Assembly (NCBI GenBank): GCA_002399445.1
Contig: DHDR01000032.1
Location: 12,931-17,973, forward strand
Direction: 5' to 3'
Length of the DNA stretch: 5,043 nt
Source of the DNA: Ruminococcaceae bacterium UBA4871
GTDB lineage: Bacteria; Bacillota; Clostridia; Oscillospirales; Acutalibacteraceae
Shown: positions 1 through 4,720 of the stretch, piece by piece
Position numbering within the stretch: position 1 is the first letter of the stretch
How the letters are laid out: each line of letters starts with the position of its first letter
The notes under the pieces: model-generated
What the model saw: the letters and a program-made list of their open reading frames with translations, nothing else
Told to the model about the DNA's origin: nothing
Databases searched by the model: none
Position numbers and translations under genes: made by a program

Positions 1-62
1 CCTGCATGTCCAGCACCCACAACTGCCACATCATAGGCACCAGCATCATATTCGTGTTCCAA
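1..62 (-). CDS. mnmG: MnmG (GidA), tRNA uridine-5-carboxymethylaminomethyl modification FAD enzyme, N-terminal fragment
   Basis: Only the first 20 codons are in the window; the gene continues off the left edge. The visible protein, read with a TTG start, begins (M)EHEYDAGAYDV and continues AVVGAGHAG, the dinucleotide-binding GxGxxG loop that holds FAD at the N terminus of MnmG. In this family the YDVxVVGAGHAG motif lies within the first 20 or so residues, as here. MnmG works with MnmE to install the (carboxymethyl)aminomethyl group on the wobble uridine U34 of certain tRNAs. The start is TTG at 60-62: the frame is closed by the TAA that also ends mnmE (108-110), and no ATG or GTG lies in frame between that stop and the motif. 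A GGAGG sequence 9 bases upstream supports the TTG. The gene lies 45 bases after mnmE, its functional partner, so the two are probably co-transcribed. Confidence 0.93.
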   Translation of the reverse strand, partial: MEHEYDAGAYDVAVVGAGHA

Positions 63-71
63 GTTTTGATT

Positions 72-76
72 CCTCC
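72..76 (-). promoter_or_regulatory. Ribosome binding site that fixes the TTG start of mnmG
   Basis: The minus strand reads GGAGG here, 9 bases before the TTG codon at 60-62. Two ATG codons overlapping this site are out of frame with MnmG. The site is therefore the main argument that TTG is the real start. Confidence 0.75.
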
Positions 77-107
77 ATCCATAAGCAGAAAAGGCCTGAT
101 CAATTGA

Positions 108-1469
108 TTATTTTCCAACGCAAAATGTATCAAATACCTGATCAATGACTGTTTCCGAAACATGTTCACCGGTCAACTCCAAAAGTGCCGAAACGGCATC
201 TTCCACACAGACCGTTACAGCATCTAGTGTAATTCCACTTCTCAAAGCTTTCAGCGCTTCACCAACCGCCACATATGCCCGGTTGGCTGACGCCTGCTGA
301 CGCTGGGTAAACAAAACGCCTGCAGCGGGGTCAATCTTTTGCAAATGCAAGACAGACTGCACAGCAGTTTTTAATTTCTGCAAACCTTCACCATGCAAAG
401 CACTAATATATACAATTTGTTTAAAATTAGACTTAATATACGATTTGTCTATTTTATCTGCCAAATCCTTTTTATTGATGACGGCAATGGCAGGCGTATC
501 CCCAATCATTTCTATGAAGTCGTGGTCTTCTTGTGTTAACGGTTCCGAAGAATCAAAGACCGCAAGGATCAGCTGTGCCTGTTTCACACGGCTGCGGCTG
601 CGCAAAACACCAATTTGCTCGACTGGATCGTCTGTATTCCGCAAACCGGCTGTATCTGCCAGCCTAAGCGGAATACCACCAAGCAGGATAGTGTCCTCAA
701 CGACATCACGTGTTGTGCCCTCATAAGCGGTGACAATACTCTTTTCGCAGCCAGCCAAAAGATTCATCAAGGTACTTTTGCCAACATTCGGGCGGCCGGC
801 AATCACGGTGTCCACGCCTTCCCGCAGAACACAGCCGGTATCAAATCCATCCAAAAGCTTTTTCAGTTTTCCAGAAACGTCTGTCAGCTGTCCGTCAAGT
901 TCATCAGCATCAACTTCCGGTACATCTTCTTCCGGAAAATCCGCCCATGCCGCTAAATGAGAAGCCACATTCGTTAACTGTTTGGAAATGGATACAATGC
1001 GGCCATGGAGTCTGCCTTCCTGCCCGGCACGAGCTGCACGCACTGCTTCTTTTCCCTGTGCAGAGATCATTTCCATCACTGATTCTGCCTGTGTCAAATC
1101 CATTTTGCCATTCAGAAAAGCCCGCCGAGTAAATTCACCTGGTTTGGCTAAAACCGCACCGGAGTTGAGGCATGCATTCAACAGACGGCGCAATACATAC
1201 AAACCACCGTGGCAGGAAAGTTCCACCACATCTTCTCCGGTATAGCTTTTTGGTGCCCGATAATTTGCGGCTACACACTGATCAAAAGTTCCCTCGGCAT
1301 CATGCACGGTACCAAACAGAGAAGTATATCCGGGAATATCATTCAGTTTTTTCCCTGATACAGAGGAAAAAACCCGCCCTGCCACAGTGTGTGCATCATC
1401 ACCGGAAATTCGCACAATTCCAATTCCACCTGGTGCCTGTGGTGTGCTGATGGCTGCAATGGTATGCAT
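108..1469 (-). CDS. mnmE: MnmE (TrmE/ThdF), tRNA uridine-5-carboxymethylaminomethyl modification GTPase
   Basis: This cytoplasmic potassium-dependent GTPase pairs with MnmG and uses a tetrahydrofolate one-carbon donor to modify wobble U34 of tRNAs. At 453 residues it has the usual family length. Residues 1 to about 120 form the folate-binding N domain, beginning MHTIAAISTP and containing GGIGIVRISG and the conserved GEFTRRAFLNGKMDLTQAE segment (111-129). A helical domain flanks an inserted Ras-like G domain. The G motifs are all present: G1 GRPNVGKS (225-232), G2 TTRD (252-255), G3 DTAG (272-275), G4 NKKD (332-335) and G5 SAL (356-358). The C-terminal CxGK signature is intact as C450-VGK, with the cysteine thought to be important for activity. 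The ATG start gives the family N terminus and has a GGAAGG Shine-Dalgarno 11 bases upstream (1481-1486). An intrinsic terminator ends only a few bases before that site, so expression may depend on readthrough. mnmG follows 45 bases downstream. Confidence 0.98.
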   Translation of the reverse strand: MHTIAAISTPQAPGGIGIVRISGDDAHTVAGRVFSSVSGKKLNDIPGYTSLFGTVHDAEGTFDQCVAANYRAPKSYTGEDVVELSCHGGLYVLRRLLNACLNSGAVLAKPGEFTRRAFLNGKMDLTQAESVMEMISAQGKEAVRAARAGQEGRLHGRIVSISKQLTNVASHLAAWADFPEEDVPEVDADELDGQLTDVSGKLKKLLDGFDTGCVLREGVDTVIAGRPNVGKSTLMNLLAGCEKSIVTAYEGTTRDVVEDTILLGGIPLRLADTAGLRNTDDPVEQIGVLRSRSRVKQAQLILAVFDSSEPLTQEDHDFIEMIGDTPAIAVINKKDLADKIDKSYIKSNFKQIVYISALHGEGLQKLKTAVQSVLHLQKIDPAAGVLFTQRQQASANRAYVAVGEALKALRSGITLDAVTVCVEDAVSALLELTGEHVSETVIDQVFDTFCVGK

Positions 1470-1492
1470 AACGGTTCAATCCTTCCTTTCAC

Positions 1493-1519
1493 AAAAAAAG
1501 CGGCGAGACAGTCCCGCCG
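1493..1519 (-). terminator. Intrinsic terminator in the jag-mnmE gap, immediately upstream of the mnmE ribosome binding site
   Basis: On the minus strand CGGCGGGA (1519-1512) pairs with TCTCGCCG (1508-1501) across a CTG loop. This is 8 base pairs including one G-U wobble, followed by C and seven T residues (1499-1493). In the plus orientation the wobble becomes an A/C mismatch and no T run follows, so the signal is directed leftward, after jag. The T run ends 6 bases before the GGAAGG Shine-Dalgarno of mnmE. That leaves no room for an independent mnmE promoter downstream of it. Confidence 0.85.
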
Positions 1520-1570
1520 TAGAAATAACATCTGTGTTTCCACATTTTCAGAGTACTCACAAATAACTGA

Positions 1571-2407
1571 TTATTCTTTGTTTTCAATTTGCCGCCCATT
1601 CATGTGGTCTCCATGCAGAGGAGCTGCCGCAGAATGCTGCCGGCTATTTGGATAGGTCCTTCCATTCGCATAATTCTGTCGATGATAACTGCGGTCTCCG
1701 CTATTGAAACGATTTCGGCGATAACTGCTGTTTTCCGAATAAGGTCTGCGCCCGCTCTGCCGGCGCGGCTGATAACGTTCTCCGCCCTCCGGACCAATAA
1801 CAACATGGCGGGCTTGATCCTTTCCTTCACTCCAGCTTGTTGCACCCTCGACTTCTTGAACTGCCGTATGAATAATACGGCGTTCATAGGGATTCATTGG
1901 TTCCAGTGAATTATTTCGGCCGAATTTTACTGCCTTGGAAGCAAGTTTTTTTCCTAAAGATTCCAGAGTTTCCCGTCTTTTTTCTCTGTAATTTCCAATA
2001 TCTAAGGTGATTCGATAATAGGTATTCTCTGTATGGTTTGCTACCAAGCCGGTCAGATACTGTAAAGCGTCCAGTGTCTCGCCTCGGTGGCCGATAATAA
2101 ATCCGACATTACTTCCGGTAACAGCCAGTAAGGCACCACTCTCATTTTCCTGTACGTCAACTTTTGCATCAGAAAGACCAAGATTGTTTAAGATATTTGA
2201 AAGATAGGCAGCGGCCCTGTCTGCAGGACTGTCCTCTATATAAGCTTTTACTTTTGCCGGACTGCCTCCAAAAATTCCAAGCGTTTTTTTTACCGGCATC
2301 TCCATAATTTCAAATTTTGCTTCATCAGACTCCACACCGAGTTCCCTGCATGCTGCCGCACGGGCTGCTTCAACCGTTTCGCCTATACCAACCGCTTCTT
2401 TACGCAT
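1571..2407 (-). CDS. jag: Jag/KhpB, KH-R3H domain RNA-binding protein with a long Arg-rich C-terminal tail
   Basis: Jag (KhpB, also called SpoIIIJ-associated protein) is an RNA-binding protein encoded next to yidC in many Firmicutes and linked in some of them to cell division and elongation. The 278-residue product has a Jag-N domain at about 1-50, with GIGETVEAARAAACRELGV near its start. A KH domain at about 61-130 carries a GHRG loop (106-109) within FIIGHRGETLDALQYL. An R3H domain at about 130-208 carries the RRxxH signature in YERRIIHTAVQEV (Arg 176 and 177, His 180). Residues about 209-278 form a low-complexity tail with 13 Arg, 8 Asn, 8 Ser and 6 Tyr in 70 residues; many Jag proteins stop near the end of R3H. 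The ATG at 2405-2407 is chosen because AAGGAGG lies 8 bases upstream. A GTG two codons earlier is only 2 bases from that site. A good terminator follows the gene. Confidence 0.95.
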   Translation of the reverse strand: MRKEAVGIGETVEAARAAACRELGVESDEAKFEIMEMPVKKTLGIFGGSPAKVKAYIEDSPADRAAAYLSNILNNLGLSDAKVDVQENESGALLAVTGSNVGFIIGHRGETLDALQYLTGLVANHTENTYYRITLDIGNYREKRRETLESLGKKLASKAVKFGRNNSLEPMNPYERRIIHTAVQEVEGATSWSEGKDQARHVVIGPEGGERYQPRRQSGRRPYSENSSYRRNRFNSGDRSYHRQNYANGRTYPNSRQHSAAAPLHGDHMNGRQIENKE

Positions 2408-2415
2408 AACCACAT

Positions 2416-2422
2416 CCTCCTT
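2416..2422 (-). promoter_or_regulatory. Strong ribosome binding site deciding the jag start
   Basis: The minus strand reads AAGGAGG, followed by 8 bases and then ATG at 2407-2405. The in-frame GTG at 2413-2411 would leave only a 2-base spacer, so ATG is preferred. Confidence 0.8.
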
Positions 2423-2490
2423 TTATCATCAACCTAGCCAATTCGTTGTACGATGCCGGAAAACCCAACTCCACGGAAAAGACTATCCTG

Positions 2491-3627
2491 TTATTTCTTC
2501 TTTCCCATATAATTGGTCCTGTTCTGTGTACTGCCGCTTTTTTCCTTAGACTGCTGCAAGCCATTTTTACCAGATTTCTTTTTGTGAGATGAAGCGCTGT
2601 TTTGTGACATCTGATTCCAATTTCTAATCTGACTTTCAAGTTCACTCTGCACTTGCGGCGGCAAAGGCTTCACTTGCGCTTCCCGCTGTTCCATCATCAG
2701 AATATGGGAACCTTCCGATTGGGCAGTCAGCACCTGCGGCGAATAATATTTCTGCATAAACCAGGTGCGCCATACGCCAAATGCACCATTTGCTGTATAA
2801 TAAACACTCATAGCCGCCGGTACAATACAGGTGATATATCCAAACCAAACCTGCATGCCAATCATCACAACAATCATGCACCCCTGCTGGGAACCAGGCT
2901 GGGCCTGTCCCATTTTTTTCTGACTGATCTGCATATATATGGTCATCCAGAGCTGCAGGGCAATACTCGCCATCGGCAGCAGAAACAGCGGCGTACTGAA
3001 CAAAGAAGACCAGAAATGTCCGGAAACCGCCGGTGTTGCCAGTAAATCCAAACCTAAAAATCGGAAACTGCTGCTAAACATCACTAACTTCTGCATATCA
3101 TATGCACTGAAAATATGTGTAATATAGGGCTGAATCAAAGTAAAATCTTTTGCAATATCCAACTCACGGTACTGAGAAGCATAATTTCCGCTCATCGTGC
3201 TGGCCAGAGCATCTCCCGGGATTTTCTGAATAATAGCAGATGCCTGCGAGATTGCATTGGGGTCCAAATGCAGCACATTGGTAAGTGGGCTGGAAAGCGC
3301 AGCAAAGAATGCCATAAAAGCCAGCATCGGCAGAAACATCATCAGACAGCCAGAACCCATGCCGCCGCCTTCCTGTTCATATAATTTCTGCTGTTCTTCC
3401 GCCAGCTTCATTTTGTCCTTGCCGTAGATTTTTTGCAGCTCCTGCATTTTTTTCTGCATTTTCATGCTGCCAGCCATACTTCGCTGCTGTTTAATCATAG
3501 ACGGAACCATCAAAACATTTAGTAAAATGGTAAGCACAATGACCGCAACGCCATAATTCCGCACAAGAAAATAGATTCCATACAACAGGTAGCCAATAAG
3601 CCAGCCTAACCAGTTAAAAATTTGCAT
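2491..3627 (-). CDS. yidC: YidC/Oxa1/SpoIIIJ-family membrane protein insertase
   Basis: YidC inserts proteins into the cytoplasmic membrane, alone or with SecYEG. The 378-residue protein has the clostridial layout. An N-terminal hydrophobic stretch at about 6-42 includes the first core transmembrane helix (about 24-42). A charged cytoplasmic hairpin follows at about 44-90, rich in Lys, Gln and Glu. The second helix is at about 94-112 (CLMMFLPMLAFMAFFAA). A large extracytoplasmic segment occupies about 113-206. Three further helices lie at about 209-232, 250-268 and 270-290, the last carrying VYYTANGAFGVWRTWF. The C-terminal tail (about 293-378) is polar and Lys-rich, as expected for ribosome contact. 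No lipobox or cleavable signal is visible. The position usually occupied by Arg or Lys in the hydrophilic groove, before LP in the first core helix, appears to be Asn37. The ATG start has an AGAGGAG site about 12 bases upstream, close behind the yidD stop; the gap to yidD is 21 bases. Confidence 0.96.
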   Translation of the reverse strand: MQIFNWLGWLIGYLLYGIYFLVRNYGVAVIVLTILLNVLMVPSMIKQQRSMAGSMKMQKKMQELQKIYGKDKMKLAEEQQKLYEQEGGGMGSGCLMMFLPMLAFMAFFAALSSPLTNVLHLDPNAISQASAIIQKIPGDALASTMSGNYASQYRELDIAKDFTLIQPYITHIFSAYDMQKLVMFSSSFRFLGLDLLATPAVSGHFWSSLFSTPLFLLPMASIALQLWMTIYMQISQKKMGQAQPGSQQGCMIVVMIGMQVWFGYITCIVPAAMSVYYTANGAFGVWRTWFMQKYYSPQVLTAQSEGSHILMMEQREAQVKPLPPQVQSELESQIRNWNQMSQNSASSHKKKSGKNGLQQSKEKSGSTQNRTNYMGKKK

Positions 3628-3648
3628 AAGATGTTTAACTCTCCTCTA

Positions 3649-3900
3649 TCAGGATTTCCGCTTCATAACTTTTTTTACCTTGATTTTCTTTTCCGGAACA
3701 GGGTCATAACCACCTGGACTAAAGGGATTACATCTCAAAATTCTCCATATAGCCAGCAGACTGCCTTTCAGCATTCCAAAGCGTTCAATTGCCTCAATAG
3801 CATAGTTGGAACACGTTGGAATATATCGGCAGCACGGTCCATGCAGCGGTGAAAGGTATTTCTGATAAAACCGAATTAGATGAAGCAACAGCTTTTTCAT
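3649..3900 (-). CDS. yidD: YidD, membrane protein insertion efficiency factor
   Basis: YidD is a small, basic, membrane-associated protein that helps YidC-dependent insertion in E. coli; its biochemical role is not settled. The 83-residue product shows the whole family signature: HGPCCRYIPTCSNYA (20-34), with cysteines at 23, 24 and 30, and RCNPFSPGGYDPVP (56-69). The N terminus (MKKLLLHLIRFYQKY) can form an amphipathic helix suited to peripheral membrane binding, and the C terminus is Lys-rich. The ATG overlaps the rnpA stop in an ATGA arrangement (3897-3900), and only a weak GGA precedes it. Translation is therefore probably coupled to rnpA. yidC, its functional partner, starts 21 bases downstream. 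The length is normal for the family. Confidence 0.97.
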   Translation of the reverse strand: MKKLLLHLIRFYQKYLSPLHGPCCRYIPTCSNYAIEAIERFGMLKGSLLAIWRILRCNPFSPGGYDPVPEKKIKVKKVMKRKS

Positions 3901-4229
3901 TTTAAAATTCCAGCTTTGTGCAGCTGCTGTTCCATAGCATGCTGCACTGACGTACTTTTCACATAAGGGGTCTTTGCTCTGGCAACAAAAATAAAGTCAT
4001 ATCCGGGTTTGATTCTCGGCAACAGTTCTCTAAAGGCCGCTCGAATCACTCGGCGAGAGCGGTTACGCTTCACGGCATTGCCGATCCGCTTGCTGGTTGT
4101 AATGCCCATGCGCACCCGTCCAAAGCGGTTTTTCAGAGCATAGCAAACAATTACCGGACTTACTAAATTTTTTCCTCGGCTGTAAATGTGCCGAAAGTCC
4201 CTGTTTTCCTTGATAGGTACATAATCCAT
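3897..4229 (-). CDS. rnpA: RnpA, protein component of ribonuclease P
   Basis: RnpA binds the catalytic RNase P RNA and the 5' leader of precursor tRNA, assisting 5'-end maturation. The 110-residue, strongly basic protein is slightly shorter than the common 115-120. It keeps the conserved N-terminal segment ENRDFRHIYSRGK (8-20) and the RNR motif helix: SKRIGNAVKRNRSRR spans 46-60 and is followed by VIRAAFREL. The next segment, GYDFIFVAR, is also typical. The ATG at 4227-4229 has GGAG 8 bases upstream (4238-4241). A hairpin with a U-rich tail separates it from rpmH, so rnpA is likely expressed at a lower level than rpmH from the same promoter. The 3' end overlaps yidD by 4 bases. Confidence 0.97.
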   Translation of the reverse strand: MDYVPIKENRDFRHIYSRGKNLVSPVIVCYALKNRFGRVRMGITTSKRIGNAVKRNRSRRVIRAAFRELLPRIKPGYDFIFVARAKTPYVKSTSVQHAMEQQLHKAGILK

Positions 4230-4250
4230 GCATTCAGCTCCATTACATAC

Positions 4251-4278
4251 AAAGAAAGGCCACGCTCGGGTGGCCCTT
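4251..4278 (-). terminator. Intrinsic-terminator-like hairpin between rpmH and rnpA
   Basis: On the minus strand GGCCAC (4275-4270) pairs perfectly with GTGGCC (4263-4258) around a CCGAGC loop. The stem extends by a G-U and two A-U pairs, AAG at 4278-4276 with TTT at 4257-4255, for 9 pairs in all. The 3' side continues TTTCTTTG, a short interrupted U tract. This makes it a moderate rather than strong terminator. It lies 12 bases after the rpmH stop and ends about 9 bases before the rnpA Shine-Dalgarno. Partial termination here would leave L34 mRNA in excess over rnpA. Confidence 0.7.
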
Positions 4279-4290
4279 ACGTTGCCTTCA

Positions 4291-4425
4291 TCAGTAGGTT
4301 AGGCGCGCCCGGCCCTTCGCGCGGCGGCGAGCAAGCACCTTGCGGCCATTTCTGGTAGACATTCTTTTCCGAAAACCATGCTCCTTCTTACGATGGAGCT
4401 TTTTCGGCTGATACGTTCTCTTCAT
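4291..4425 (-). CDS. rpmH: Ribosomal protein L34 (bL34)
   Basis: This 44-residue, very basic protein of the large ribosomal subunit binds 23S rRNA. Direct reading of the minus strand gives MKRTYQPKKLHRKKEHGF, then RKRMSTRNGRKVLARRRAKG, then RARLTY and a TGA stop. The family hallmarks are all present: the KRTYQPKK start, the HGFRKRM core and the NGRKVLARRRAKGR end. The ATG (4423-4425) is preceded by AAAGGAGG with an 8-base spacer (4434-4441). Transcription should start about 34 bases upstream, from a promoter with perfect consensus hexamers. It is the first gene of the minus-strand cluster and flanks the likely origin region. Confidence 0.99.
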   Translation of the reverse strand: MKRTYQPKKLHRKKEHGFRKRMSTRNGRKVLARRRAKGRARLTY

Positions 4426-4433
4426 AGAAAAAA

Positions 4434-4441
4434 CCTCCTTT
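4434..4441 (-). promoter_or_regulatory. Strong ribosome binding site of rpmH
   Basis: AAAGGAGG on the minus strand with an 8-base spacer to ATG is near-ideal complementarity to the 16S rRNA 3' end. It fits high expression of a ribosomal protein. Confidence 0.85.
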
Positions 4442-4465
4442 CGGAATAAACCTCTGCAAGATAGC

Positions 4466-4495
4466 ATTATACCGTACTGCTTCGGAATCTGTCAA
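4466..4495 (-). promoter_or_regulatory. Sigma-A promoter of the rpmH cluster
   Basis: The minus strand carries TTGACA (4495-4490) and TATAAT (4471-4466), both perfect matches to the consensus, separated by 18 bases. The sequence just upstream of the -35 box is AT-rich (TATATTTATTC) and could act as an UP element. The predicted start of transcription is near 4459, giving a leader of about 34 bases before rpmH. Confidence 0.9.
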
Positions 4496-4536
4496 GAATA
4501 AATATAGCACAAACCTCACAGAAAAGAAAGTAAAAG

Positions 4537-4559
4537 CCTGAAATTTAAAAAATTTCAGG
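4537..4559. repeat. Perfect 10-bp inverted repeat between the divergent promoters
   Basis: CCTGAAATTT (4537-4546) is repeated inverted as AAATTTCAGG (4550-4559) around an AAA loop. Read on the minus strand, the hairpin is followed by CTTTTACTTTCTTTTC, which resembles a weak terminator pointing toward rpmH; on the plus strand no T run follows. It sits upstream of both promoters. Possible roles are insulation from antisense transcription, a regulator binding site or an origin element. The sequence alone does not decide. Confidence 0.75.
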
Positions 4560-4615
4560 TGATTTGACACAAAATTACGCCCAGTCTGTTTTTCCCGTTT
4601 TCAAAACTCGTCTCA

Positions 4616-4644
4616 TTGCAAAACTTATGTGGTTATGATAGAAT
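4616..4644 (+). promoter_or_regulatory. Probable dnaA promoter with extended -10
   Basis: TTGCAA (4616-4621, 4 of 6 to TTGACA) is followed after 17 bases by TAGAAT (4639-4644, 5 of 6 to TATAAT). TGA directly precedes the -10 hexamer (4636-4638), giving an extended -10. The start of transcription would be near 4651, leaving a leader of about 70 bases before dnaA. A DnaA-box-like sequence lies within the spacer. Confidence 0.7.
4628..4636 (-). promoter_or_regulatory. Possible degenerate DnaA box inside the dnaA promoter
   Basis: The minus strand reads ATAACCACA, matching TTATCCACA at 7 of 9 positions including the whole CCACA core. It sits between the -35 and -10 of the dnaA promoter, where DnaA binding would repress its own gene. 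A 7 of 9 match is weak evidence by itself. Confidence 0.35.
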
Positions 4645-4703
4645 GAAATGTAATTTTGGAATCATTTTTAAGGATTAAATGTTTAAAGAAATGCGATTAT
4701 CAC

Positions 4704-4710
4704 GGAGGAG
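4704..4710 (+). promoter_or_regulatory. Ribosome binding site selecting the dnaA start
   Basis: GGAGGAG ends 10 bases before ATG 4721. In-frame ATGs further upstream (4679 and 4691) are less well served: the first has AAGGA only 4 bases away and the second has no comparable site. This supports 4721 as the start. Confidence 0.75.
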
Positions 4711-4720
4711 AGCTGAACAT

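Larger units (their letters stand above)
4426..4720. other. Divergent rpmH-dnaA intergenic region, candidate part of oriC
   Basis: This 295-base gap between divergently read rpmH and dnaA is where many Firmicutes carry part or all of oriC. It is AT-rich, especially from about 4496 to 4700. It contains the rpmH promoter, a 10-bp inverted repeat, the dnaA promoter and dnaA leader, and a short odd palindrome GTTTTCAAAAC (4597-4607). No exact TTATCCACA, or its complement, is present. The nearest resemblances are TTTGACACA (4563-4571), which fits TTWTNCACA at 8 of 9 positions, TATAGCACA (4503-4511) at 7 of 9, and ATAACCACA on the minus strand (4636-4628) at 7 of 9. Assigning it as part of oriC rests mostly on gene context; the functional boxes or unwinding element may lie between dnaA and dnaN, outside this window. 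Confidence 0.5.

Noticed and set aside
445..1450. Chain of overlapping plus-strand open frames opposite mnmE
   Set aside because: They lie antisense to an intact, fully motif-supported mnmE. They show no recognisable domain or convincing ribosome binding site and are best explained as shadow frames.
1536..1544. GTTTCCACA in the jag-mnmE gap, one mismatch from a DnaA box
   Set aside because: It is a single copy about 3 kb from dnaA with no cluster around it. It is likely chance in an AT-rich leader.
1551..1558. GAGTACTC, an 8-bp palindrome between jag and mnmE
   Set aside because: It is short with no flanking extension, and such palindromes are expected by chance. There is no partner site.
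2408..2490. 83-base gap between yidC and jag examined for a promoter, hairpin or small RNA
   Set aside because: Apart from the strong jag ribosome binding site I found no stable hairpin with a T run and no good promoter pair. It is probably just a longer intercistronic spacer.
2400..2645. Minus-strand 81-codon open frame spanning the end of yidC, the gap and the start of jag
   Set aside because: It lies mostly inside yidC in another frame, ends within the first codons of jag and has no family motif. yidC and jag each have intact ends, so no frameshift is implied.
3622..3852. Plus-strand open frame opposite yidD
   Set aside because: It is antisense to yidD, whose CxPTCS and RCxPF signatures are intact. 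It has no motif of its own.
4388..4570. Minus-strand 60-codon open frame overlapping rpmH and its promoter
   Set aside because: It runs through the consensus rpmH promoter and leader and ends in rpmH in another frame, so it is not a plausible protein.
4564..4592. Perfect TTGACA on the plus strand as a second dnaA promoter
   Set aside because: At the right spacing the -10 position reads TGTTTT, a poor match. The TTGCAA/extended TAGAAT pair downstream is better.
4639..4655. Possible DnaA-trio-like TAG/GAA/ATG/TAA run after the dnaA -10
   Set aside because: The triplets do not repeat in the regular pattern of a DnaA-trio and are not adjacent to a good DnaA box or a GC-rich spacer.
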